From the NCBI GenBank assembly GCA_021831685.1, contig JAKBMG010000101.1, forward strand, positions 1-63,962: a stretch of 63,962 nucleotides of DNA, read 5' to 3'. Made by a program: the position numbers and the translations under genes. Below are positions 54,949 to 63,251 of the stretch, in pieces. Each line of letters begins with the position of its first letter. The stretch's first letter is position 1. Under the pieces are notes generated by a model that ran no database searches, was not told where the DNA came from, and was given only the letters and a program-made list of their open reading frames with translations. This DNA comes from Bacteroidota bacterium (GTDB lineage: Bacteria; Bacteroidota; Ignavibacteria; Ignavibacteriales; Ignavibacteriaceae).

Positions 54949-55518
54949 TTAATCTCCGTCACTTAAAACATAAATTGATCTAAGATTCCGGTACTTTTGT
55001 GCATAATCTAGTCCATATCCTATTACAAATTTACTTGGAATTTCAAAGCCAATATAATCAATTTTTACATTATATCTAAGGCTTTTAGGCTTTAGCAGAA
55101 GCGAGGCTACCCTCATGCTTGCCGGTTTGTGAGGTGCAATAAGTTCTTCAATATATTTCATTGATAAACCGGAATCGACTATGTCTTCAACGATTATTAT
55201 ATCTCTGCCGGTTACATCACAATTAAGCTCTTTAATAAGTTTTACAGTGCCGGATGAAATTTTTGCATCACCGTAACTTGATAGCTTGAAAAAGTCTACT
55301 TCACAATCTATGTTAACGTTTTTAATTAAATCTGACAGAAATAAAAATGAGCCGTTTAGAACTCCTATAAAAACCGGTACTTTTTCTTTATAATCGTTAG
55401 AGATAATTTCTCCTAGTTCCCGGATCCTTTTTTGCAAAACTTCTTCGGTTAAAAGAGGAACAAAACAGTCACTTCCGATTATTAGTTTCTCATTTACGGT
55501 GTTATTTAGTTCATGCAT
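54949..55518 (-). CDS. hpt: Hypoxanthine phosphoribosyltransferase
   Basis: A 189-residue purine salvage enzyme. The PRPP-binding motif is IIVEDIVDSGLSMKYI (about 104-119), and GVLNGSFLFLSDL is the first conserved loop. The C-terminal YIGFEIPSKFVIGYGLDYAQKYR is the usual closing block. It makes IMP or GMP from free bases. The gene starts within tilS (13-bp overlap). The pairing tilS-hpt-ftsH is widespread in bacteria, so this is a conserved arrangement. Confidence 0.95.
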   Translation of the reverse strand: MHELNNTVNEKLIIGSDCFVPLLTEEVLQKRIRELGEIISNDYKEKVPVFIGVLNGSFLFLSDLIKNVNIDCEVDFFKLSSYGDAKISSGTVKLIKELNCDVTGRDIIIVEDIVDSGLSMKYIEELIAPHKPASMRVASLLLKPKSLRYNVKIDYIGFEIPSKFVIGYGLDYAQKYRNLRSIYVLSDGD

Positions 55519-56870
55519 AATTCGTAAACCTTTTTTGTGTTATTTGTTATCTTAAATCTGTCGTCTATCCTTAATCCAACTACCCAAACAATCTTATTCC
55601 CGTTTGTCAGCACAAGCTGATCCTTCTTTTTTGAAGGTGGAATTTTTTGCTCAGCTAAAAAGTCGGAGATATTTTTTGTTCCTTTCATACCAAGCGGATA
55701 GAATTTATCTCCCGGTTTCCATTTCCTTATGGTAAATGAACTCTTGATTTTATCACCCGAAATATATTCTCTCATTTTGTTTGAAGTATACACCGGAGAA
55801 GTATTTATAATCTTTTTAATTGAAAAATCTTTACCATTGACCTTGATTGACTTCCCTAAGTTTAATTTGATGGCGATTTCTATTTTTGGTTTCTCGTTCC
55901 GGTGAATTAAAATTACATTTCTTTCCCTTATAGCGGACAGATTTTGCGAAAGTTCTTCCTTTTCGCCGGCATGTTTTTCGATCAAAAGGAGAATCTTTTT
56001 TAAGTCGATAAAAGAAGGCTGAATAAAGAAATATTTTTCTAACCCAAGTTTTATGAATTCCGCTCTTATTTCTTTTGCATTTGCACGTAGACTTTCTATT
56101 GATAATTTCAATTCTCCGTTTTGATACTTTACCACCGAGTCGAAGGAATTAGTTATCCCGGACTGAATGTATGAGTGAATGTCCTTAAATATTTCCGATG
56201 AATGTAATATGGTTTCTTCCAATGCCGGATTGAGTTTTTCTTTAATTGCCGGAATAATCTGGTTACGTAAAAAATTTCTTTCGTAGTTGCTGTCTAAATT
56301 TGAAGGATCGGTTCTATAGTTGATTTTATTTTGCTCAAGATAAGAAAGTATTTCTTCTTTCGTTAAGCTAATTACCGGGCGAATAATATTTCCGCGTCTG
56401 AAGGGAATGCCGGAAATTCCCCTTAAACCAGCGCCTTTAATTAAATTGAGCAATACTGTCTCGGCATTGTCGCTGCAATTATGCGCAGTGGCAATTTTGT
56501 TATACCCATACTTCTTCGAAATTCGTTCAAATTCGGAATATCTGATTTTTCTTCCGGCTTCTTCGATTGAGATTTTGTTTTTCTTAGCAAAGGATTTAAC
56601 ATTTTTCACGGAAGCATAAACGGAAATTCCGAAATCATTCGCAAGCCGGCGGCAAAAATTTTCATCTTCAACTGCTTCTTTACCGCGCAGCAAATGGTTT
56701 ATGTGGACTGCGCCGATTTCAATCTTAAATCTTTTTTTATATTTAGATAAAAAATTAAGAAGAAATACGGAATCAGGTCCTCCGCTTAATGCCACTAAAA
56801 TCTTATCACCTTCTTGGATTAAACCTTTTTCATCTATAAACTTGATTACCTTTTGATCAATCTTTTTCAT
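55506..56870 (-). CDS. tilS: tRNA(Ile)-lysidine synthase
   Basis: A 454-residue enzyme that converts C34 of tRNA(Ile) CAU to lysidine. The PP-loop is LVALSGGPDSVFLLNFLS (about 24-41), with AHNCSDNAETVLLNLIKGAG (about 130-149) and the C-terminal TilS domain from about 370, including RKWKPGDKFYPLGMKG. The gene overlaps hpt by 13 bp and ribE by 14 bp on opposite ends. It is essential in most bacteria. All key blocks are present. Confidence 0.95.
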   Translation of the reverse strand: MKKIDQKVIKFIDEKGLIQEGDKILVALSGGPDSVFLLNFLSKYKKRFKIEIGAVHINHLLRGKEAVEDENFCRRLANDFGISVYASVKNVKSFAKKNKISIEEAGRKIRYSEFERISKKYGYNKIATAHNCSDNAETVLLNLIKGAGLRGISGIPFRRGNIIRPVISLTKEEILSYLEQNKINYRTDPSNLDSNYERNFLRNQIIPAIKEKLNPALEETILHSSEIFKDIHSYIQSGITNSFDSVVKYQNGELKLSIESLRANAKEIRAEFIKLGLEKYFFIQPSFIDLKKILLLIEKHAGEKEELSQNLSAIRERNVILIHRNEKPKIEIAIKLNLGKSIKVNGKDFSIKKIINTSPVYTSNKMREYISGDKIKSSFTIRKWKPGDKFYPLGMKGTKNISDFLAEQKIPPSKKKDQLVLTNGNKIVWVVGLRIDDRFKITNNTKKVYELCMN

Positions 56871-57450
56871 TCATTATTCTCTCGACATATTTTCCTAGTA
56901 CATCGAATTCAAGATTAACCGTATCGCCTGCTTTCCTTGTGGAAAAAATTGTTTCTTCCCAGGTGTGAGGAATTACTCCTACTGAAAAAGTATTGCCGGA
57001 TAATTCCGCAACAGTCATGCTAACGCCGTCAATTGCAACCGAGCCTACATAAATTAAATATTGTCTAAATTTTTCCGGGAATGAGATTTTAACAAAATGA
57101 CTGTTGGATAATTCCTTAACATCTAAAATCTCACCTGTAGTATCTACATGACCTAAAACGAAATGCCCGCCGAGCCTTGCATCGACTTTAAGAGATCTTT
57201 CAAGATTAACTTTGCCCCCGGTCTTAAGCTCACCAAGGTTTGTTTTCTTCAATGTCTCTTCAATCGCCTCAACAGAAAAGGTATTTTTTTCTAATTTAAC
57301 AACCGTTAAACATGTACCATTAACGCTAATGCTGGAGCCGATTTCAAGATCGTCCAATACTTTACTTGCGGAAATAATCAACCTGTAGCCAAGACCTTCA
57401 GGGATTTTGTTTTCCAACTTTCCGATTTCTTCCACTAGACCTGTAAACAT
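56857..57450 (-). CDS. ribE: Riboflavin synthase subunit alpha
   Basis: A 197-residue enzyme, the dismutation step of riboflavin synthesis. It has the characteristic start MFTGLVEEIGKLE and two homologous lumazine-binding repeats (about 1-95 and 96-190); SISVNGTCLTV and VAIDGVSMTVAEL are the paired motifs, and GGHFVLGHVDTTGEI begins the second repeat. It overlaps tilS by 14 bp. Its upstream partner gene ribD is separated by a 472-bp repeat-rich gap, so they may not be on the same transcript. No FMN riboswitch pattern was recognised upstream. Confidence 0.95.
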   Translation of the reverse strand: MFTGLVEEIGKLENKIPEGLGYRLIISASKVLDDLEIGSSISVNGTCLTVVKLEKNTFSVEAIEETLKKTNLGELKTGGKVNLERSLKVDARLGGHFVLGHVDTTGEILDVKELSNSHFVKISFPEKFRQYLIYVGSVAIDGVSMTVAELSGNTFSVGVIPHTWEETIFSTRKAGDTVNLEFDVLGKYVERIMNEKD

Positions 57451-57922
57451 TTTAGCCTCTTAAAAGTTTTGTTTTAATAACTCATGTTGCGCTGAACCTG
57501 AACCTCGCAGTGATGGAATAATGGAAAATACCGCTCAATTCCACTACTCCAATACTCCAACCTGCCAGTAGGCACGGTCGAAAGGACAACTATTTTTGTT
57601 TCATAACGAAAATTCCGACGTAATAAAACTATCCGCATTGTCATATCGAAGGAGCTTGCCTACCGGCAGGCAGGCTTGCGACTGAGATATCCCATGTTCA
57701 ACTCGGAAACCTGTGCTATACATGGGATTTCTCCTTCCTATCGGTCGTCGAAATGACAAATGTTTTTGGGCTCATTTCTCCCCGCAAACGGGGCAGGCCC
57801 TTCGCCTACAGGTTCCCAAAGAGTTCGTAACGTCAGTAAATAAGTTAAAAATATATTGTCCTAAATTCGTGTTACAAAAATAAATATTTTAAGCTAAGAA
57901 GTTAGGCAAGTAAGAAGAATTT
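57451..57922. repeat. Repeat-rich gap between ribD and ribE
   Basis: It contains a TGGAAT/TGGAAA block (57512-57570) with CCTGCCAGTAGGCAC, and one copy of the 110-bp inverted-repeat unit at 57639-57758. The unit opens with TGTCATATCGAAGGAG and closes with TCGAAATGACA; inside it are ATCCCATG and CATGGGAT arms. A further GC-rich stretch CCCGCAAACGGGGCAGG follows. No gene and no recognisable FMN riboswitch. Confidence 0.75.
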
Positions 57923-59011
57923 TTATTTGGATAATTCAATCAAAACATCGTCGCCGACTTTTTCTACATTATCAATATTTATTTGAAATGCCTTATGAAT
58001 ATTCTTAATTCCAAGGTTGCTGAAAGTATCGACTCCCCCTCCTAATATTTTAGGCGCAATAAAGAGTGAAATGTCGTCAAACAGATTTTCCTTTATAAAA
58101 CTTGACAAAAGCTTGCCTCCGCCTTCAACTAAAAGGGAAGCAATATTTATGCGTCCAATTTCCTCCAGGGCACTATGCAAATCTATCATTTTTTTTTTGT
58201 TTTCTTTAGCAAAAAGAATCTGTACGCCCATAGATTTTAGCTCATTTAACTTAGCAGTCTTCTTTATACTTTTTTCTGATGTAATAACGATTAGCTTTTT
58301 ATCAGCGTTGTTTTGGAAGATCTTATAGCCGGTTTTTAATTTAAGATGTGTGTCAAGAATAATTCTTTTGGGATTCCTACCTTCAGTCAGTCTAACTGTA
58401 AGCCTTGGATCGTCTTTTTCAACTGAGCCTGAGCCGACCAATACTGCATCATACTTTGACCGCATTTGATGGACTATTTTTCGTGAGATAGATGAAGATA
58501 TCCATCTTGAATTTCCGTTTACATCCGCAATTTTCCCGTCCAATGTCTGCGCGGCTTTTAAGGTAACGTAAGGAATTTTTTTGGTAATATATTTAAAGAA
58601 GAATTTATTTAACTCGGTACATTGCTTTTCAAGCACACCAACTTTTACCTCAATCCCGGAAGCCTTTAATTTTTTTATACCGCGCCCGCTTACTAGCGGA
58701 TTCACATCAAGTGTGCCAATTACCACGCGTTTAATTTTCGTCTCGATTATCTTATCTACGCATGGCGGAGTATTTCCGGAATGACTGCAAGGCTCCAAAT
58801 TAACATACAAAGTTGAACCTTCAACGCTTTCATGTGAAGATTCAATTGCGTTTATCTCTGCATGGTTCTTGCCATGCTTTTCATGGTAACCGACGCCGAT
58901 AATTTTATCGTTTTTAATTATTATACAGCCAACAAGCGGATTTGGACTTACATTCCCCATCCCTTTTTTTGCAATCTCAATTGCAAGTTGTATGTAGGAT
59001 TCATCGGTCAA
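57923..59011 (-). CDS. ribD: Bifunctional riboflavin deaminase-reductase RibD
   Basis: A 362-residue two-domain enzyme. The N-terminal deaminase (about 1-145) has the zinc ligands in HAEINAIESS and EPCSHSGNTPPC. The reductase domain (about 148-360) has YVTLKAAQTLDGKIADVNGN and SLLVEGGGKLLSSFI. The substrate is the pyrimidine precursor from GTP. It begins 15 bp after the greA stop, so greA and ribD probably share transcription. The full length is usual. Confidence 0.95.
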   Translation of the reverse strand: MTDESYIQLAIEIAKKGMGNVSPNPLVGCIIIKNDKIIGVGYHEKHGKNHAEINAIESSHESVEGSTLYVNLEPCSHSGNTPPCVDKIIETKIKRVVIGTLDVNPLVSGRGIKKLKASGIEVKVGVLEKQCTELNKFFFKYITKKIPYVTLKAAQTLDGKIADVNGNSRWISSSISRKIVHQMRSKYDAVLVGSGSVEKDDPRLTVRLTEGRNPKRIILDTHLKLKTGYKIFQNNADKKLIVITSEKSIKKTAKLNELKSMGVQILFAKENKKKMIDLHSALEEIGRINIASLLVEGGGKLLSSFIKENLFDDISLFIAPKILGGGVDTFSNLGIKNIHKAFQINIDNVEKVGDDVLIELSK

Positions 59012-59026
59012 CAGATTAAATGATCG

Positions 59027-59503
59027 TTATTTTATTGATAAAATTTCAAAGTCTAATATTCCGGCAGGAGCTTTTATTTTGGCTTTATCGCCTGATTTTT
59101 TCCCAAGAAGTCCGTGCCCAACAGGTGAGGTTATAGAAATTTTCCCTGCTTGAAAATCCGCTTCTTCCGGAGAGACCAGCATGTATTCAAAAGTTTTTTG
59201 ATTAGTCAAATTTTTTACTGTTACAACGGATAATATATGCACCTCGTCTGCTGCAAACTGCGAAACATCAATAACCCTTGCTCTGGAAAGTACACTTTCA
59301 AGCTTACTTATTCTAAGCTCGAAGAGTCCCTGTTCCTCCTTGGCGGCATCATATTCTGCATTTTCGGAAAGATCTCCATGTGCCCTTGCTTCGGCAATTT
59401 TAGCAGCAATGGACTTTCTTCCCCCATTCTTCATATCCTGAAGTTCTTTTTCCAGCTCTACGAGCCGTTCCTTAGTCAAATAAACAAAATTTGCATCGGA
59501 CAT
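59027..59503 (-). CDS. greA: Transcription elongation factor GreA
   Basis: A 158-residue protein that rescues backtracked RNA polymerase. The N-terminal coiled coil (about 1-75) includes YLTKERLVELEKELQDMKNG and the acidic tip GDLSENAEYDAAKEEQG. The C-terminal FKBP-like domain includes ITSPVGHGLLGKKSGDKAKI. The start ATG ends at 59503. An intrinsic terminator sits just upstream (59534-59568), so expression may be attenuated. Confidence 0.95.
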   Translation of the reverse strand: MSDANFVYLTKERLVELEKELQDMKNGGRKSIAAKIAEARAHGDLSENAEYDAAKEEQGLFELRISKLESVLSRARVIDVSQFAADEVHILSVVTVKNLTNQKTFEYMLVSPEEADFQAGKISITSPVGHGLLGKKSGDKAKIKAPAGILDFEILSIK

Positions 59504-59533
59504 ATAGTTAACTCAAGTTGTTTAATTAGGTTT

Positions 59534-59568
59534 AAAAAAAATTGCCACCGCTTTTTTAGCAGTGGCAA
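59534..59568 (-). terminator. Intrinsic terminator directly upstream of greA
   Basis: On the minus strand, a 10-bp stem (TTGCCACTGC with GCGGTGGCAA, one mismatch) with a TAAAAAA loop is followed by eight T (59541-59534). It ends 30 bp before the greA start. It has the form of a terminator for a short leader RNA. Confidence 0.75.
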
Positions 59569-59574
59569 GCGAAA

Positions 59575-59601
59575 ATTATAAAATTTAATGAATGATGTCA
59601 A
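59575..59601 (-). promoter_or_regulatory. Putative sigma70-like promoter of greA
   Basis: On the minus strand, TTGACA at 59601-59596 and TATAAT at 59580-59575 with a 15-bp spacer, shorter than the usual 17. Transcription would begin close to the 5-prime arm of the terminator at 59568. Confidence 0.5.
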
Positions 59602-59687
59602 GAAAAATTTATTGGGGAAAGAAGGGGAGAAATGGAATGTTGGAGTATTGGAATAATGGAGTGATGGAATATTGGAGTGGTCCAGTA

Positions 59688-60021
59688 TGTCATATCGAAG
59701 GAGTCATCGAGTGCCCGCCCCGTTTGCGGGGAGATATCCCACGTTCAATTCGTGTACCTGAGCTATGCAGGGGATTTCTCCTCCCTTTGGTCGTCGAAAT
59801 GACAAATTCTTGTGTGTCATATCGAAGGAGTCATCGACTGAGATATCCCATGTTCAATTCGTGTACCTGAGCTATGCATGGGATTTCTCCTCCCATCGGT
59901 CGTCGAAATGACAAATTCTTGTGTGTCATATCGAAGGAGTCATCGACTGAGATATCCCACGTTCAATTCGTGTACCTGAGCTATGCATGGGATTTCTCCT
60001 CCCTTTGGTCGTCGAATGACA
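59688..60021. repeat. Three tandem inverted-repeat units
   Basis: Units begin with TGTCATATCGAAGGAG at 59688, 59815 and 59924. The period between copies 2 and 3 is 109 bp; copy 1 has an extra 18 bp containing GCCCCGTTTGCGGGG. Each unit ends in TCGAAATGACA (copy 3 ends TCGAATGACA) and contains inverted ATCCCATG/CATGGGAT arms. The unit is related to the single copy at 57639-57758. Confidence 0.85.
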
Positions 60022-60078
60022 CTCAAATATTATGAAATTTCTCTCTTTGCCTATAAGCAGGGGCGTCGACAGAGCATT

Positions 60079-62694
60079 TTATTTTAGCAAAACCATTTTA
60101 TTAGTTTGAGAAAAATTGCCGGCTTGTACTGTATAGAAATAAATTCCGCTGGCTACTTGTTGACCGCTGTTGTTCTTTCCTGTCCATGTGACGTTGTATG
60201 TGCCGGCGTTCTGGAAATTGTCCGCAAGTAAGGCAATTTCCTTTCCGCTAATATCGTAAACAACAATCTTTACTTTGTTGGCTTGCGGAAGTGAATATTG
60301 AATTATCGTGGATGGATTAAACGGATTAGGGTAATTTTGAGATACACGAAAAGTAGTTGGGATATTTGAATTAGTATTCTGTACTCCCGTAACTGTAAGC
60401 GGAGCCGAGAACATTCCTCTTCCATGAGTAGCAGCAAAAATTGTATTGTCACTTGCACGGTAATCTAAATCAAATACTGCAACATTGGCAAGTCCGCTAT
60501 TATCCTGGGTCCAGTTTGTGCCGCCATCAAAGGAAGTGAAAATACCAAGGTCTGTGCCGATAATTAAATTTTGCGGGCTATTAGGATTAACGACTAAACA
60601 TTCAACAGGAATGTTTGGCAAATTACCGGAAACGTTCGTCCATGTTTGCCCATAATTTGTTGACTTGAATACTTTGTCGCCTGCAAGATAACCTGAATAA
60701 GTCGCATAGACTGTTCCGTCGTCTGTAGTAGGGTTTGTAGTTAAACTTGTGCACCAGGCTCGTGGAGTTCCATTGCTGCTTACCTGGTCAATTTCAGTCC
60801 AAATGGAATCCGCTTGTTGTGTTATCCAAATTTTTCCGTTAGTATAAGCAGCATAAATAATATTTGAATTTCCTTTTGCTACAGTGACTGCAGAAACATC
60901 GCTGTAACCATCACCAGATAAATCAGGGCTTATTGAAGTCCAATTTACTGCAGCATTGGTAGTCCTGTAAATTCTATAAGTACCGGCAACAAGTATTTGT
61001 GAATTGTTCGGATCCATCGAAACGGGAGTAATAAATAATGTCCTATCTGTAGTTTCATGAGTACTTGAATTAATAGGAATTCCTGTTTGGGCATAGCTAA
61101 AGCCAATTCCCGCCTTTATAGACTTTAGAAAAGTGAAATTTGGACGTTCCGCATAAACATTATTTGGATTAGAAAAGTCAACATTAACATCACCGCCATC
61201 TCCTCCCATAATTAGACGCCATTGACCATTAGAGGAGGACATTAGCGTATAATTATCCTGAGCTCCTCCGTAATAAGTAGTGCTGTTAAAAACAGGAGAG
61301 ACAGCACCTGAGTAAAATTGTGTAATAGCTAAATTGTTATTCATTCCCGCCCACGTACTACCTCTATCAGTAGATTTATATATACCGCCATCGCAGCCAA
61401 GATATATTATATTAGGATTCGAAGGAGCAAAAACTAATGTATGAATATCCGCATGGACACTGGGCAGCGAACTCTGTGAGGCATAGGCATTTGATATTTG
61501 AGTCCAATTTATTCCATAGTTTAAGGATTTCCACGTATCAATTCCTGCAACGTATATAGCAGCGGCATTATCCGGATCAACAGTCATAGCATTATTGTAC
61601 CAACCTTGATTAGCGGTGTAAGAAGGCGTTCCTTCGGAGTTTGGGCCGGGTACTATTTTTGTGCTCCATGTATTGCCCCCGTCGTTGGTAACGCACAATG
61701 AGTCAATCTCGTTAGAGTTAAGATTCATAAACGAAGCATAAACTGTTAACGGGTCTGAAGGAGACGAGGCAAGTTCTATTCTGCCGTTTGCTAATTTCTG
61801 ATAGTTAAATTGGAAGGTCTTTCCTCCATCGTTACTTCGCCAAATTTGCCACTGTAGAAATAATCCACAAGAAGCGAATCTTGTTGTTGGGTTTGTATAG
61901 CTAATTACAACATCTGCGCAACTACCCATATTTCCTGTTTTTCCATAATTAGAAGGAATTGGGTTAGTAAAAGTATTGCCCCCGTCGGTAGATTTGAATA
62001 AACCATAAAGTGTAGCAGCATAAAGTGCATCGTTTGTGCTATCAATAGCAAGCCTATTCACATAATAAAAATTAGTATTGTTAGTAGAACTAAGTTGAGA
62101 CCATGTACTTCCGGCATCGGTAGTTTTAAAAATACCTGCTCCTTGCATTTCGTCGTAGTTGTTGAAACCCTCTCCGGTACCGGCGTAAATAGTTTTAGGG
62201 TCTTTGGGATCCATAACCATTGAGCAAACAGCAAGGTTAGCCATTTGGTCGTCAAGAGCAAACCAGGAACTGCCTCCATCAGTAGTCTTCCAAATACCGC
62301 CGCTTACTGAACCGATGTAAACGGTATTGGGATCTGTTGGGCTGACTACAATTGCTCTGACTCTGCCGCCGATATTTCCGGGACCTAATGATGTCCAGGT
62401 TAAAGATTGAGTTGTTTTAGCCATTGCATTAGGCTGGTTAAAGGAGGCAATGTGTTTATAAGCTTTATTCCTCCAATCATTAGGAATATAACCAAGAGGA
62501 AATGCACGCTGGTCATAATACCATTTTGCGGCTTCGGCAGCATAGCCGGTTTCAAGTTCCTCATTATCTTTTATGTTGCCGTTTGAACCTTCGTCGTTTT
62601 CACTCTGTGGTTTGTTATTGGTATGAGTGAAAAGTAAAAAAGCTATTACTAATGCAGCAAGTGGGAAAGCAATATGTAGAATCCTTTTAGTCAT
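60079..62694 (-). CDS. Type IX-secreted BNR/sortilin-like repeat protein
   Basis: An 871-residue secreted protein. The start is taken at 62694 (MTKRILHIAFPLAALVIAFL), with TTAGGA about 6 bp upstream, because an upstream in-frame ATG at 62727 lacks such a site and adds 11 residues. The N-terminus is a signal anchor or signal peptide. Repeated TDGGSSW/TDAGSTW/TDRGSTW modules (from residue about 130 to 740) are BNR or Vps10-like propeller blades. The C-terminal 90 residues are a type A T9SS sorting domain with FRVSQNYPNPFNPSTIIQYS and SGIYFYTVQAGNFSQTNKM. It would be exported by the type IX system. Its substrate or ligand is unknown. Confidence 0.9.
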   Translation of the reverse strand: MTKRILHIAFPLAALVIAFLLFTHTNNKPQSENDEGSNGNIKDNEELETGYAAEAAKWYYDQRAFPLGYIPNDWRNKAYKHIASFNQPNAMAKTTQSLTWTSLGPGNIGGRVRAIVVSPTDPNTVYIGSVSGGIWKTTDGGSSWFALDDQMANLAVCSMVMDPKDPKTIYAGTGEGFNNYDEMQGAGIFKTTDAGSTWSQLSSTNNTNFYYVNRLAIDSTNDALYAATLYGLFKSTDGGNTFTNPIPSNYGKTGNMGSCADVVISYTNPTTRFASCGLFLQWQIWRSNDGGKTFQFNYQKLANGRIELASSPSDPLTVYASFMNLNSNEIDSLCVTNDGGNTWSTKIVPGPNSEGTPSYTANQGWYNNAMTVDPDNAAAIYVAGIDTWKSLNYGINWTQISNAYASQSSLPSVHADIHTLVFAPSNPNIIYLGCDGGIYKSTDRGSTWAGMNNNLAITQFYSGAVSPVFNSTTYYGGAQDNYTLMSSSNGQWRLIMGGDGGDVNVDFSNPNNVYAERPNFTFLKSIKAGIGFSYAQTGIPINSSTHETTDRTLFITPVSMDPNNSQILVAGTYRIYRTTNAAVNWTSISPDLSGDGYSDVSAVTVAKGNSNIIYAAYTNGKIWITQQADSIWTEIDQVSSNGTPRAWCTSLTTNPTTDDGTVYATYSGYLAGDKVFKSTNYGQTWTNVSGNLPNIPVECLVVNPNSPQNLIIGTDLGIFTSFDGGTNWTQDNSGLANVAVFDLDYRASDNTIFAATHGRGMFSAPLTVTGVQNTNSNIPTTFRVSQNYPNPFNPSTIIQYSLPQANKVKIVVYDISGKEIALLADNFQNAGTYNVTWTGKNNSGQQVASGIYFYTVQAGNFSQTNKMVLLK

Positions 62695-62752
62695 GTTAGT
62701 CCTAATTTTTTGTATTAAAAATCTCATGTTCCGTTTTCAGTAGTATTCAGTA

Positions 62753-62786
62753 AAACCTCCGAGGTTTGGGAAAACCTCGGAGGTTT
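62753..62786. repeat. Nested AAACCTC hairpin, second copy
   Basis: AAACCTCCGAGGTTT (62753-62767) and AAACCTCGGAGGTTT (62772-62786), the same pair as at 18300-18333 with a different loop. It lies between the lipoprotein gene and the T9SS protein gene and may act as a terminator or mRNA-stability element. Confidence 0.75.
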
Positions 62787-62795
62787 ATATGTAAA

Positions 62796-63251
62796 TTACT
62801 TAGAGTTTGGTTCGCTAAGAACACTACCAATAAACCATCCTTTAAGTTGAGTATAAAATATTATTGCCTTAAAAGTATCACCGGCTTTTAATTTTGCTAA
62901 GCCCAACAATCCTGCATTTTTTGGTGTGGACATAATTTGTTTATTATCATCAAGTTGAAAACTTGGAGTTAAATTGTAGTCCGCACCTTCGATTGCCATA
63001 CTGTGGAAAGCAGGCGTGTTTTCGACTTTTAGTATATTTGCTTTTATCTGAAAATCTTCTTTGTCCTTAATATTTATTGAAGTTACAACTGCCGTTACCG
63101 TAGATTGATTAACCTGTATTGCGGCCGGCGCACTTGATATTGTTTTAGGAATAACAAACTTGTCTTGAATAGATTTATTCTTAGAAACATTCGAGGCACA
63201 TGAAAAAAAGCTAAGGGAATAAGCTATTAAAATTAAGACTGAAATTTTCAT
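62796..63251 (-). CDS. Probable lipoprotein of unknown function
   Basis: A 151-residue protein. A signal peptide MKISVLILIAYSLSFFSC ends in a serine-cysteine lipobox (C18 as the acylated residue). The remaining 133 residues are soluble and beta-rich (TVTAVVTSINIKDKEDFQIK, then FKAIIFYTQLKGWFIGSV), with no known motif. It stands 69 bp upstream of the T9SS gene's longest possible start on the same strand, separated from it by the AAACCTC hairpin. Function unknown. Confidence 0.7.
   Translation of the reverse strand: MKISVLILIAYSLSFFSCASNVSKNKSIQDKFVIPKTISSAPAAIQVNQSTVTAVVTSINIKDKEDFQIKANILKVENTPAFHSMAIEGADYNLTPSFQLDDNKQIMSTPKNAGLLGLAKLKAGDTFKAIIFYTQLKGWFIGSVLSEPNSK

Larger units (their letters stand above)
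59504..60078. other. Repeat-rich gap upstream of greA
   Basis: Besides the terminator and promoter above, it holds a TGGAAT/TGGAGT block (59632-59683) and three tandem copies of a 109-127 bp unit (59688-60021). No gene was recognised. Confidence 0.8.

Noticed and set aside
57451-57922. An FMN riboswitch before ribE
   Set aside because: The conserved FMN motif was not found on the minus strand; the gap is taken up by dispersed repeats.
59592-59870. A short protein encoded in the TGGAAT repeat and the 110-bp units
   Set aside because: The frame consists entirely of repeat sequence (MLEYWNNGVMEYW), which is a known type of false coding call.
59688-60021. A CRISPR array
   Set aside because: The units are about 110 bp long, nearly identical throughout and have no distinct spacers; no cas gene is near.
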